From positions 124,001 through 188,000 of the forward strand of contig QJNS01000128.1 of the NCBI GenBank assembly GCA_004154925.1: a stretch of 64,000 nucleotides of DNA. The letters run 5' to 3'. This document shows, in pieces, positions 20,871 through 34,300 of this stretch. This DNA is from Monosporascus cannonballus. Taxonomy: Eukaryota; Ascomycota; Sordariomycetes; Xylariales. Position 1 is the stretch's first letter. Every line of letters starts with the position of its first letter. A program made the translations under genes and the position numbers. Under the pieces are notes generated by a model. That model was not told the origin of the DNA. It did no database searches and saw nothing but the letters and a program-made list of their open reading frames with translations.

Positions 20871-23673
20871 GTGATATTATAAGTTAAAGTTTTAGTAACA
20901 AAGTAAAGTTATGTTAGTTTTATAGTTTTCTATATATATTTATAATTATTTTTAAAAATTGTTTTTAGTTGTTAAATCAATTTATGAAGGGTAATATTTT
21001 CAAATTTTATGTATATAGCTTGATAAAAACCAATAATTGTTGTTGAAAAGGTTTAAAATTTAAAATATTATTTATATTGTTAAATTTAATTTAAATAAAA
21101 CGATTAGTATTATCGAACTTTAAAATAATACGTATAAAAACAATTCCATTATATAAAACGATTAAGCTAAATAATTCCAAATTTTAAAATAAAGTATTTC
21201 GGCTTTTATAACATATTTATATTTATTTTGAATATTCGAAATTAATATATAATAATCTTTAGTATACACATATATAAAAGTACGTAATTGTTCCAATACT
21301 TGTAATTCTATTTAAGACTGTTGTGATTATAACGCCATCGCCCGTTTAATAGTGCACTTACTGTTATAACCTCATAGCCAAAGAACCAGAAGAATGGTCG
21401 AAACAAGACATTAGATATCTTCGACCTTAGTAAAAGATCAAGTAACGTAAGTTAGTCGAATAAAAACAAGTCGACTAAGCTCAACTAAAGGTTAAATACG
21501 GTCAATTCGACTACCATTCATAAATAATCGAATAAAAACTTTTCGATTATTAATATAACTTATTAAATATATATATTTATTCATATTTTTATAATGTAAA
21601 TATTATTATAATATAATTTAACTTCCTTATTTAAAATATTTTTAATATAATTGTACGATATCAAATTATTTTAGATTTTAAGTCTTTTTAGTATTTTTAT
21701 TAATATATATATATATATATATAATCAAAATTCATAATTAATTGAACTATTTAACCGTTATATTTTATAATTCTTTGTTTAATCATATTACTAAATTTTA
21801 AATAATGTATTTTTCATTCAAATATTGATTACAACTTAATTTTAAATTTTTATTAAGCTTTAAGTTAAAATATAAAAATATAAATATTAAATTAGAAGTA
21901 TTTTATTTCATGTTATTAAAATAAAAATAAAGTTAAAGAAATTTAAGCATTATAAAAAAAGAAACATTTAAAGCTTGTTTGTTTAAGTAGAAATATATTT
22001 TTGTTTTTAAATTTTAAACGAGCTCGTACACAAAACTTTCGTTATTATTAAATATTTTGAAATCAAAATGAAAGAAATAATACGGGTATGTTAAGAACAA
22101 GTTTGAAACTTGCTCTTTTTCGCTAAAATGAGAATGAACAACTACTTATAAAGTAATTACCCCGTAACGACCTCCTAACTATTGCGTAAAAATAACACAT
22201 AGAATGCTTAGCGTTACCTTAGTGATGCGCGTATCCTCTTAGCCTCTAATGGTTATGGTAACTTTTTTTATAAAAAATGCGCCGAACTAGTATATACAGA
22301 TAATAAAAATTTATTTAGAAAATATCGAAGTCAATTTAAAAAAGTTATTAAGTTTTTTTTCCGATTATAATAATTTCGAAAATACGGACAAAAAACGGAC
22401 CATAATATAGCAGATTGAGCGGTTATAATAAACAGAATTTATTTTAAAGCCTATTTTTATGTTTCGAAATTTATAATTATAACAATGAAAGTTTATAACA
22501 AAACTAATAACTTAGTTAATATATTTTATAAAAATGTCAAAATATAATATCAACGATTAAATTAATAAGTTTTTAAAGTTTAATATTTAACGCCGATATA
22601 CTATAAAGCTTTTTAAAATATATAATAACCTCTATTAACGATATGCATAAATGTAAAATATTATGTAAAATCTATAAATTAATAACTTTACTTAGAATAA
22701 ACTAAGATATATTTTTTATATTATATAGAATAATGCTAAAATGTGTGGAATCTAATATTACTTAAAGATAGAATTAAAATTAGATTAATTCTTTTAATTT
22801 TCGTAAACAGGAATATAAAGTGTTCAAGTGCCGAATTTTTAAATTATTTTAATATAACAATTAGATTTCCGCATTTAAAAAATGGTTTAATAATAAGAAA
22901 ATCGAGAATCGGATTATATATATGCTCCGAGCTTAATATAAATATAAATTATTTTAATAAAATATTTAATATAAAATGTGAATGATTAAAATATAAATTT
23001 TAAAAATATTGAAAAAGCAAAAATAAGTTATAAAAGAATAGTTAAAAATATCAAATAAACGGACAATATATATCCTAGAACTTTAAATTAATACGGCAAA
23101 AAGTATGTTATTTATTATAATTGATGAAAATGTACAGTATATAACGATTAGAAAAAATCAATTTATTAACGTATTATGTATATTTATATATAACACGTGA
23201 AGTATTTAACTAGACCGAATAAAATAAAATTTATAAATAATTATATTGATATTTTAGAACAATGGTTTTATAAAATAAAATCAATATCTAGACGGCTTTA
23301 TAAAACTAATTAAAAATATACTTGCAGAAAAAGGCTTTTCGTTTTTACAATTAGTATAATTTTAAAATAACGAAAGAATTAATTTTATCAATCGTAAAAA
23401 GGATTAAATAATGTTTTTATTAACTTTTATTTTTAATTCATAATTATTACGTATTAAAAAACTATAAGAATTATTAAAATAGAAATTTGTATTTTATTTA
23501 AAATTTGCACGCATAATAATATAAAAATAATATAATAAAACTTAACAAAAAGTATAACAAAATTATTAATTGAATAACAAATTATAATAAAACGAAAAGT
23601 AATTATCTTAATTCGAAAGAAATGTATATCGACAAAAATAATACATATAATACGTATTAGGTTAAAAGGTTAT
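20871..23673. other. AT-rich DNA, decayed internal part of an LTR element
   Basis: No gene. The stretch 21,385-21,640 resembles the 5' half of the LTR at 24176-24568 (GGTTAAATACGGTCAATTCG; AATAATCGAATAAA), so it may be the 5' LTR of the element that ends at 24568, now reduced to under 3 kb. A less mutated patch at about 22,150-22,260 is unidentified. The open frame 22743-22985 has no recognisable domain. Confidence 0.45.
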
Positions 23674-23875
23674 TGTGAGAACACAGCCCCTATGAGGATG
23701 AGGCTGGTAGCCGACCAGCCACCGATCAGCCACCGACCCACTCACTAGTATAAATCCACCATCTGGCAGCTAGTGGGAAACGCCAGATGGAAGTAACCTA
23801 ATACACTCCTTGGAATCTGCTCTACGACTGGTCGGAGATCACCTCACCCAGCTCACAGCTGTCCATTATCTTACA
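23674..23875 (+). mobile_element. Nearly unmutated 202-bp solo LTR with target duplication
   Basis: Begins TGTGAGAACACAGCCCC and ends ATTATCTTACA (TG..CA). It is flanked by perfect 5-bp direct repeats GTTAT (23669-23673 and 23876-23880). It contains a TATAAAT box (about 23,749). Composition is near normal although it sits in RIP-ravaged DNA, so it arrived after the surroundings were mutated or escaped mutation as a short single copy. Length and ends fit a Copia-type LTR left by recombination between two LTRs. Confidence 0.88.
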
Positions 23876-24175
23876 GTTATTCTGTTAAAATCGTAATATA
23901 TATATATATTTATAAAAATTGTAACAACTTTTATTTTTCGCGATAATGCAGTTAAAATAGTTAATATAAAAACAAATAAAACAACGAAATATATTTATAT
24001 TACATTTGTTAAAAAAAGAAAATAATACTTTAAGGCGATTTAAATTCATATCTTATTGTTTATATAATTTGGAAATACGACTCGATATGATTAATAACTA
24101 TAAAAAATATTTATTAAATGCGAAAACTAAATAAATTATTTTTTAGTGACAAAAATCTTAAAAAAGGGGAAATCG

Positions 24176-24568
24176 TATTATGAGCTGATAGCTAAAAGAT
24201 CAAAGAAACGGTTGGAATAAAACACTGGGTATTTCCGACTTTGCTAAAAGATTTTGTGACGGAAGTGGGTTAAATAAGGACGGTTCGACTAAGTTCGACC
24301 AGCGGTTAAATACGGTTAATTTGATCACGGTTAATAAATAATCTAATAAAGCTATTCAAGTATTAATATTACTTAATATATACATACCATCTTTATTTTT
24401 TTGAATATAGATATTATTAGCTTATAATATAATTTCGTTACCTCAAATACTCTTGGTATTACGAGACGTAATTAAGTTACTGTATTGCTCAGATTCTTAC
24501 GATATTCCTGCCAACATTAACCCGTACAACTAAGGTTTAATAGTTGGTTAAACCACCTAGCCGTCACA
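24176..24568 (+). repeat. 3' LTR abutting the gene island
   Basis: About 393 bp, from TATTATGAGC (RIP-altered TGTTACGAGC) to GCCGTCACA. Its last 150 bp match the ends of the Gypsy LTRs: GTTACCTC, TATTACGAGACGTAAT, TTCCTGCCAACAT and TAATAGTTGGTTAAACC. A purine tract (AAAAAAGGGGAAATCG) lies just before it, which marks it as a 3' LTR on the plus strand. The next base begins the balanced-composition island. Confidence 0.82.
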
Positions 24569-24871
24569 CCTACGGCCTCTTAATTCAGGTGGTGGCGCCA
24601 GCCACTGCACGTGGTGTTTTCCATATGCCCATCCTGTTGGATTATCTCAAAAGTCGGCTGCTTACTTGGACTGGTGCTTCAGTGCGCTCTTCGGCTGATG
24701 TCAAAACAACACCTAGCTGTAGACATCAAGTCGTGCTAAATACTTACAACAGCCGAGTCCTCGTCCTCACAATGTATTCTACTACCTTTTCTTCCTCTGC
24801 GACCACCTCTTTGTCTTTTCCCCGGCCCAACGGACTCGCAGAAGATCTATCGGATCTGACTGTGCCATGCC
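24569..24871 (+). promoter_or_regulatory. Upstream region of the island regulator
   Basis: Balanced-composition sequence between the LTR end and the start codon, about 300 bp. The open frame running through it (24544-24888) begins inside the LTR and overlaps the gene out of frame, so it is unlikely to be real. There is a CT-rich stretch (TTCTACTACCTTTTCTTCCT, about 24,778-24,797). No specific site can be named. Any promoter must be this short or lie partly in the LTR. Confidence 0.4.
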
Positions 24872-27091
24872 ATGGCGGCCTTTCATAAGCAAGCAAAGCA
24901 GGAATCGAGCAGGCCTGAAATAACCAGCCCTGATGTCAGGAGGTCTTCGGCCACTGCCCGAGGTGGTGCCGGCAGTGAAAACACGGAGCAGACCACGGAA
25001 CGACCAAACAATTCTTCTCTGAGGCGTCTTGCATGCGATGGCTGTCGCGATCGCAAGGTTCGGTGCGACAAACAGAGTCCTACTTGTAGCAGATGCGCCA
25101 AAGTAGGCATCACATGCTGTTACACCAGTCGTACGAAGCCGACCCCTTCAAAAACGGATTTGTCACGGTTCTTGATGACAATAAATAATCGACTTCGTTA
25201 GTTGAGAGCCTGTCATGAGGGCTGAGATATTCTCACTAATATACAGCTAAACAGAACAAGCCGAGGCTCAGCTAGCTTTCAATCCCCTCATACGGAATCC
25301 TCAGCAGCTCACGAACTTGTGGGATAATGTGGCCATGGAACCAACGGTTTCGATGTCACCTCTCCCAGAGCCCTCGCCCGGAACAGGTTCACCACCATCA
25401 CAATTCGGCACTGGACTTTCAACGCACGATCCGCACAGCTTGAGCGTGCTCGCTGATAACATAATGGCGGACGGGGGAATCCCTCACTGGTAAGAAGATT
25501 GGACGCCTGTGAAGTCCTCCAGCTGACTATAATACTGTTAGTTCCAATCAGAAAAATAGTAGTCCTTTCGACTTTCAATTCGATCCCTTTTCATCCTCAG
25601 TCTCGGACCTCCCACCAGATGAGAATATGGGCTTCGATTTTAATTATATATTCCTTGACGCGCCCTCTCCGCCTACGGACCAGACGGTCCAGACAGTGTC
25701 TTCCAGTCTCTTGCATGGACTGTAGGGCTTATCTATCCGCTCTTCATGACTAAATCACTGATAGAGGTAGTTACAATCGATTCTTTGATACTTTTCACCC
25801 CTCCATGCCAATCATTGACAGAAGTCGGTTCGAAGCCGAAATTTCGCAAGCGTCACCCTCCATTGAGGTACAGGTTCTGTCTTATGCGATCGGGACATTG
25901 GGTGCTTCATCGGTGCCTGAGCTCCGGTGTCAAGTTGAAAAGTGTTATAATCAAGCCCGCAACCTGCTTGATATATGTGAACGGCGGGAGAACGGTGGAT
26001 CATTGACCAATATCAATATCCTGCAAGCCTGTGCCTTGCTGACGCTGTATGAATTCAGGGGCGCCAACTTCGCCCGGGCCTGGATGACACTTGGACGAGC
26101 TATTATCATGGCCAAGATAATGGGTTTGGACAGGATGGATGATCATTGCAGTGTGAGAGCACGGTGGGGCCTCCCTACGCAACTTGATTTGCCCTCAGAT
26201 GCCGCTGCGCTAGAAGAGAAGCGCCGTACCTTCTGGCTGCTGTACATATTCGATACGTTCGCCAACATCAAAACAAAGCTGGACTCAGCCTTCGACAGAC
26301 TGGTAGGTAGAGCATATTGCCTCCGCGTGGCCAATGATAACCGTTTTCAGATATTCATCCCACACGGGCCACTGCCCAGTCCCGGCGAATTTCGCAATTT
26401 AACCGAAGCCGACGATGAGATGCCGTCGCTACAGCTGGTTTTTGAACTATCACAGACTCCGCCGCTGTCGTCCTTTGCCGCCACCGCTATCATGGTCTCC
26501 CTATACCGGCGTTGCTCTGCTCACATCCAGTCCTCGTTACGTGACGAATCATATGCCTTCTGGGAAACCCACTATCATATCGGGAAGGTGATAAGCCACT
26601 GCCGGAAGAATTTAATGGTCCAGCACTTGAGTAGCTATAGTTCCAATGACCCCCTATGTTTGACACTCCGGATGTGCCTAGACACTGTCGAAATTAACTT
26701 ACACGAGGCAGCCCTTGCCAAGGCGCAAACGGACGAGCTTACAGTCAGCCTTACTACCGAATCGATATCCAAGTGCGTTTCAGCAGCCAGCGGTATCGTC
26801 GAGGCTGCCCAGCTGGGCCAGCAACTGACGGATAAGAAGCTGGAAATGTTCCGGCAGTTAGACCACTTCCTCATTCTTCCCATTACCGCAGCCATACAGG
26901 TTTGCTTTCGTATGCTCTACCACGGGGAAGAGAACATGGCTTCCGCCGTCAACTCTCTCCGTGTGCTATCTAGCTTCATGAGAGATGTGGTGGACCCGGA
27001 ACACATCGCTCCCGGTCTTCTGGAGAAGGCAGAGGCCCAGGTGGCCGACGCGGAACCTTTGTCCAAGAAGAGACGGGTCCTGGAGAAATGA
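24872..27091 (+). CDS. Zn2Cys6 transcription factor in an AT-rich desert, 4 exons
   Basis: A fungal-specific nuclear regulator. Exons are 24872-25196, 25255-25489, 25542-25721 and 25765-27091, giving 2,067 nt and 688 aa. Introns are 58, 52 and 43 nt. A further 48-nt in-frame GTAGGT..CAG segment (26303-26350) could also be spliced, giving 672 aa. The zinc cluster has Cys55, 58, 65, 72, 75 and 82 (C-x2-C-x6-C-x6-C-x2-C-x6-C) in CDGCRDRKVRCDKQSPTC. A coiled-coil-like RLQQAEAQLA follows directly across the first intron. The regulatory domain begins at FHPSMPIIDRSRFEAEI and includes EEKRRTFWLLYIFDTFA. The C terminus SKKRRVLEK looks like a nuclear localisation signal. The start CCATGG has good context; ATG 24867 is out of frame. 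No stop, frameshift or RIP-like change is seen. It is the only gene of the island and its targets are unknown. Confidence 0.87.
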
Positions 27092-27244
27092 TAGTAGATA
27101 CTGAACGAACCTCCGCAATATCCAACTCATTATATGCAGAATGTCACTGGACAGCGCGGTATGCGTATTGTGTTTGTCTGCAAAATGTTTATAGGACCCT
27201 ATAGAATTTTGTGCTGGGTATGGTCTGTTAAGGCAATACCTTTA
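27092..27244. other. 3' flank of the island regulator
   Basis: About 150 bp of near-normal sequence between the stop codon and the first base of the family B LTR at 27245. It presumably holds the 3' UTR and polyadenylation site. Confidence 0.4.
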
Positions 27245-27545
27245 TGTTACGGCCTGGTCCACCGTAAGAGCTCTTATACAGCTGTAAGCACCAGGATGAT
27301 TGCCATATTTGCGATCATTCCACTGGTCTTTTGCCCTGGTGGCGTAATGGTACGGTGCTGTTACGCTCTCTCTGTCTTGGGAGATAGCTCCTTTTCGCTC
27401 TTTCTTCTATTGAGATACGACGTTTCATACTGTTCTATGACGTCCCCAGGTAGGAGACAATGACCATATGTAAATAAACAAACTTAAACTTTCAAAAAAT
27501 TTTCCTTTTAAAGGATTGTTAATAAATTAGGGTTTACTTTCATAA
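27245..27545 (+). repeat. 5' LTR of family B copy 1
   Basis: Starts TGTTACGGCCTGGTCCACCG. The end is uncertain (near GTTTACTTTCATAA). The first ~230 bp keep normal composition, then AT content rises steadily rightward. The corresponding ends are at 37,190 (GCTCTAACA) and 39,945 (GTTTTAATA). A partial copy lies at 20706. Confidence 0.72.
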
Positions 27546-30500
27546 TTAGTACCATCTTTATGGTGTTAAGATTTTCTTATTTTTAAATTATTATTTTTTT
27601 CCGTTTAAAACGACTTATTAGTTATTTCGAAATTTTTTGAAAAAGGTTTGCTTAATTATTTTTTCTGCCCGGCTCTTAAATACCCGATTAATACGTTGTA
27701 AATTTTTCTGATACCTTATTATTATAATTCGAACTTTTATTTTTAAAATTTAATTTTATACTTTACGACTTAATATTTTTACCTCGTTTTATTCTGTTTT
27801 TTACAATATACAATCCGGTTTTTGCTTCGCTTAATTCGGAATATTGTTTTTGGTAAGGGTTCTATAATTTGAAATTAATTAAATGCAAATATAAAAATTT
27901 ATTATTAAATCTAAAAGATTATAATTACATATTTATTAATGAGTTCGGTTCAACAGTACGAATAAACGTTTTAATATAGATATATATATTTATTATTTTA
28001 TTAAATTCGGGACTTAAAAATTAATATTTTAATAATTAGGTTAATTGGTCAATATTAAGTAATATAAAATTCAAGAGTTACTTAAATTCTTCAGTAATAG
28101 ATTCTGTTAAAATAAGTTTAACGATTTACAAAATAAACGCATATATTCTATATAAATACGAGAATATTAATGCCGGTTTTTTAAAGCAAAATAACATTTT
28201 ATATATATCGTAATAAAAGGTTTACGCTCATTTAAAATAAACAAGACGGTTTTTTTACCTTAATCTAAAACCGGAACATTTCTTCTATTTTTATTATAAA
28301 CGGATTTAGTAAATGCGGATGCAGAAACGGCCGTTATTTTGCAAATAATAAGAAATATAAATTTAAAAACTGATTTACGTTATTAAATTTATTACCCGAA
28401 AATAAAAGATCTAAATTTTGTCCTTATTATATAACTCTACGTATAAATTATTTTTAATAAAAACTTTAACATTTCAAATTTTTAAAGCTTTCTTTTATAA
28501 TCGATATTTATAAAATAAATTTTAATTCCGTTATTTCGTATTTCAATACGAAATTTATTTTTAAACTTATAGAATAATCCTTTTTTTAATTTATTATAAA
28601 ATTAATTTCTTATTTTCAAACTATAACGAAACGTAATAATATTTTAAATTTGCCTTTTTTTAAAGTACGCTTAAATTTGCGTTAGTTTTAGATTTATAAA
28701 AATCGATAATTCTTATCCTAAAATAACTCATTATAAATGTTCCGATTTTTAATAAAGGATATGTAATAATAATAATAATTATTATTACGATTATATTAAA
28801 AACGGATTTCTTCTTATGGTGCTGAATGAAACGTTCGAAACTGTAAATATATTTATAAAAGCTTAAATATCTAAAAACAATACGTACAGATAAAAGATTT
28901 CATATTAATTTGTTATATTCTAATTTGTAAAATATTTATAATGAACAACTCTTTAGAGCTATTAATTAAATTATATATGAGCGAAACGTGTACTACTTGA
29001 TCAACTTAAGACATAATATTAGAAATATATAAAAAATATTTTAAAAAAGTTTAAATATAATGATTATAAGGATATAAATAAATTTCCAATATAATATAAT
29101 ATAACAATGGAAATAAAGTAACAATATAAAATACTGTAAAATATACTGTAATCAAATTAATCGATGATTTCTAACATAAAACTATAAATATAATGAAAGT
29201 TGTAAATACGTTAAACAGCGATAACCTCAATTTATAGTTATTAAATAATTAAATATAACGAGGTTTTCTAGTATATAACTTACATTTAAAATATAGTTAA
29301 ATTTCTTCAACAAAAGCTTAACTTAGTAAGCGGATAATTAATATTATAATTAACAGTTTTATTACGTGTTTGAAGAAATAAACTACTATGTACTAAAAAT
29401 AATACATAGTGAGGCATTGTATTTTTAGTTTTCTCTCATATTAAATTTATTTCTTATTTTATTATTAATTAATTACAATTCCAAATTAGTAATATTTCCG
29501 TTTTTTAAAACCTTAAATTCTTAACCCAAAGTATTTATATTTTTGAAAACAAAATGAGAAACGAAAATAAATTTAAAAGATCTAATTTTAAAGATATATT
29601 CAACGTATTTACACCAGGCCTTACGAAGAGTTTTACTATTTTAAAAATTGTTGTAATTATTAATAAAATAGAGAACGATAATTTAATATGTATTACATTT
29701 TTAACGATATACATAATAATAATTAAAATATTAAAGCTTATAAAAATAAATGAACGGTTTGTTTACAAAAGATAATAAGAAATTTATAAGAACCGTAATT
29801 ATTGTTATCGTAGAAATTAATATTTTTATTATAAAGTTTAGACGAAACAAGTTAAATGGCGTAAAATTAAAAATACGTTAATGAAAATTAAAAACAAAAT
29901 ATAATTTATTACTAATTCTAAAAATATTAATTTGTAGAAAACAAAGTAAAAGATTACTGTTATTTAATATATTTATAAAAGAACGAAAATTTAGTTTTCG
30001 CTTATAACGTTAATATTAGTCCTATTATAATTAATTTGTATTAAAAAACATTTTCTTATATCATTAAAATAAAAGAATAACAAATAAAATATTCGAAATA
30101 TTTATATATTATTATTATTATTATTATGAAGTATTTGACAAAACACTATTTTTATTTAACATATTATATCCAAATGCCGGAAATAACATTTTAAAATATC
30201 AGTAATAGAAAATCGTAATAAATGTTTAATATTTTGTTTTATTAAAGAAAATAGATTTATCAAATTTTTAAATATATTTATTATAACTTATAAATCAAAT
30301 TTAAAGCGAATGTAAAATAAGATAACTATTATTAAAATATAAATTATATTAATGTTTTAATAACTGCATTGTAGGTATATAAATTTGCTTTTAATAGAAA
30401 AACATTTATGAAACGAAATATTAAAATAAAAATTATTAAAAGTCGAATTCAATAAACGAAATAATAATATAAATCTGAACGGTTTTAAATATTATTTATC

Positions 30501-30888
30501 GCATTTTTAAGATAATCGTATTTAAAATCCAAATATCGTTAATTTAGATCTTTAATTAAATACTTTTTTATATATTAAAATCTTTTTAAAATATAATGTA
30601 TATAATAAATTATTTAAATAAAATAATAGTAATTACACTTAGCGAAAATATTTAAAGTTTTATTAAAGCAATTTATGAATTAATCTTTACATTAAACGTA
30701 ATTTGAATTATTAAAAATTTAATTATTCTATTTTATTTAATAAATATAAATAATTTAATTATTTTATTTTATTTAATAAATATAAATAATTTTATTTAAT
30801 ACCGAGTATTTAAAATTCGATAAATAGATTTAAAACGTTACCTTTATTTTTACGAAATAATAAAACCTAATTGAGATTATTATTTAAA
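27546..30888. other. AT-rich internal part of family B copy 1
   Basis: No intact gene. Direct similarity to 39,955-41,480 includes CCGGAACATTTCTTCTATTTTTATTATA-type blocks (28,273-28,300 against 40,946-40,973) and TACGTACAGATAAAAGATTT (28,883-28,902). The open frame 29554-29775 has no recognised domain. Confidence 0.5.
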
Positions 30889-31305
30889 TATTATGACGTA
30901 ACAGTCTTGGCTCCTGGAAACGGTCGGGATCCTGAAAAACCAGACCCCGGCCCAGCCAAGGGGTTACGTAACTGGCTTAAAGGACTTAAAGGCGCTAATT
31001 GGTCAAAAGGGCTGAAGCCGGTTAAGGATCGGAAAAAGCTTAAAGGTGCTTAAGAAAACTCGACCAAAAAAATGTCGTTAAGTCGTAATAAGCATCTTAA
31101 GCTAAAAGAAGGATATATACGCTTACTATTTCCATAATTTAAATAACGTTAATTTATAATAACAATTCGTTACCCAAAACACCCTTAATATTACGAAACG
31201 TAATACGATTATTATATTTATTGCTTAGATTTTTATGATACTCCTGCCAACATAAACCTGTACGACTAAGATTTAATAATTGGTTAAACTCCCTAGCTCG
31301 TCACA
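30889..31305 (+). mobile_element. 417-bp solo LTR with TTAAA target duplication
   Basis: Runs from TATTATGACG (altered TGTTACGACG) to CTAGCTCGTCACA, flanked by perfect TTAAA repeats (30884-30888 and 31306-31310). The last ~160 bp match the Gypsy LTR family (TATTACGAAACGTAATACG; TCCTGCCAACATAAACC), while the first ~170 bp (GACCCCGGCCCAGCCAAGGG) are distinct and keep high GC. It is related to, but not the same subfamily as, the LTRs at 11378 and 24176. Confidence 0.88.
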
Positions 31306-34300
31306 TTAAATTAAAATATAAAACATGATTTTAGTTTTAATTTATATATCTAAATATTTATAATTAGGAAAAAGAATATGATAATTTGCCAAAATCGAAA
31401 ATAACGATACTAAATAGTGGTTTTTTATAATATACGGGTTTTTTCGTTTTAATTATTACCTTATTAAATTAGCAAATTAACGACATATATTAAACGAATA
31501 CGAAAGCTGAAAGGTTGTAACTTTTATGAATACTTAAAAAGTTAATAAATTAATATACAGTACATATTTTAAGAAAATAATACTAAAGAATGTATAAACC
31601 GGTATACATAAAAATAAAATGCAGTTCGGCAAATTATTTTTATTATTTAACATAAACTATTCAAACAATATGCTAAAAACAGCTATTATAAATAAGGTAT
31701 ATATATAAAATATAAAACCGATTTTCTGGTAACGTCTTAAAAAGGTTTTAAAAACGAAAAGAATTTAACAAATAAAAATTATTATTAAATATTAAAATTA
31801 AATACGTATTAACTTCATCGAAATATAATAAGATTATATTAAACCGGTATATTTTTAGACGTTAAACCTGTAAACGAAAACTTTTCAATAAACGATTTAA
31901 TTAAATATGGGATTTAAAAATTAAAAAATAACGGTAATAGTTTTTATTTATTTCGTTTTAATATTATATTATATTATAAACGGAATTAGCTTCAAAATAT
32001 ATTATAAAATTTAAATATTGTACTTAAATTTAATATGCGATATATATTTTTTATTTATTGAAAATTGTAGTTTTTAAAAACTAGGAACATATAAGTATAT
32101 TATTATTTTAAATTCGTTAACCGTTTTATATTAATAATCGTATTTTAATAATTCTAAAAATACTATAAGAATTATTTTATTCAACAATCTCTTAATACCT
32201 ATATATATATTAACTATTTTATAAATTGTATTTTTCGAACAGTAAATAGTTTCGCTGTTAATTATCTAATTTGTATTTATTATTTTTAATAAAATAATAA
32301 ATATTTGTATTAAATATATTAACGCGCTTTTAAAAACAGTTTATAAAAAATGCTTAATATAATTTTATTTGAAAATTTTACATATTGCTTAAGTGTTAAA
32401 TGTTTTAAATTAAAAATAAAAGATTTAGGGTTTGACTATTAAGAACCGTATTTAGGCGTTATATAACTTTTTATAAAAATTTAAAATCTTAAAAACACAT
32501 ATTAAAATAATTAGACTTATTCGTTGTTATATATTTGAATGTTAAGAAAAGAATTTGTGCAAAAGATATTGTACTATTACAAACGTATAAAGAAATTGCT
32601 TTTTTTGTAAAAATCGATTAATAAGAAAAAATAATAAATTTCGAATACGACTTTCGCAATAATCGAATTCTTTTATTGTGATTTTGATAGATTAATGCAC
32701 CAAAATCAATAATTTATATATTAGAAAAATATATTTGTTATTTCTTTGAAAAGAACTATTTTCTCTATTAATCAACGCAGCATAATATATTTCAATTATT
32801 TATATTAAATTATATAACTGTTATTTGTAATTCTAATTAATTTAATTATATATTTTGTTTTAAAATATTAATTGCAATTTAAACGGAATATCCGGGTACA
32901 AAATCAGATTTTGCGTATTTTATATAAACTGCACGTAATTTCCTAATTTAAATTTAATTATACATTTGGGGAGTAATTGTGTTAATAAATTATAAACTTA
33001 TTAAAATATGGTTAATTAGATATATTTACAATTAATATATTTTTCAAAAAGAAAATATTAAATATAGAATAATATTCACTTCGTTATTTTAATTGTATAT
33101 TTATATTTGTAATATTTCAAGTAGAATTAATTTCGTATTTAATACTTTTTTAAGTCAATTTGTAATATTAAATATTGTAGTTAGTAAGAAAAAAAAAAGT
33201 CTTGAGCTTTTATATATAATAGTAATATATTAAAAATATAAGCGAAATTATTAAAACTTTAGTGAAAATTACGCTAAAAGTACAGAATATTTAAAATTAA
33301 AATCGAATGCAAAAGAAAATAAAAATAGAAATAAAAAAACAAAAAGAATTCCTTTACTATGTATTGTCGATATGTTTTCGAAAATTACTGGTTTTATTAT
33401 ATTTGCGCGATAAATTCACGAAAATCTCAAGTATTATCTTTTATATTAATAAAACTTTGCATATAATTTGTACTAAAAACAACATTATTTTATTTTAAAA
33501 CCAATAATACAGATGTTAAAATTGTATGTAAGATGGTAACTTTCTAAGAAGCTAATAGAGTATATTAAATATTATTTGTCAACGTACAAATTATATATTT
33601 TAAGCGCTAGTGTTCGAAACCTTAATCCTTATAAATAACTTTCTTATTTCGTTTTATATTTTAATATAAAACATTATAAAAATTTCTTTGTTTATAATTA
33701 GTAAAAGAGTGTAAAATACAAATTTAAGTTTAATAAAATAAATTTATTCTTAACTGTAAGTTATTAATTTTTAAAAGGTCTTTCTTAATAAGGAATGATA
33801 GTAAGTATAATATTAAAAATTAAGTAATTCATTTTAAAAAATATACTTTTTAATCTAAGATTTACCGGTTAGAATAATTTCTCGTAAAAATAGAAAATTT
33901 AGGTCCAATTTTTAATAAACACTATTCGAAAATACTAATGTAAAATTTATCATTTCTATAAAGTATTATACATAAATAAATAAACGAAAAACAAAATTAA
34001 AGTATAAAAATAACTTTAACATAGCATAATAATATTTTTAATATTTTAAACATTAATATTATATTAAGTTTTGAAATAAAATAAAATGAATTATTTTAAA
34101 CCCAACTGATTATAATCAAAATTAATTAAACTTTATGTTATAATTTCAATTAATATGATTTATATTTAAAATATTAAATGTTAAATATTTATACCAAACA
34201 AAAATAACAACTGATAATAGAATTAAGAATGTAAAAATTAAATATAGTTGTAAATATAATTTATTTTAATTATTTGTTAATTATCTCTTTATATCTATTT

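Noticed and set aside
24544..24888. 114-codon frame just upstream of the island regulator
   Set aside because: Begins inside the LTR, overlaps the regulator's start out of frame and has no domain.
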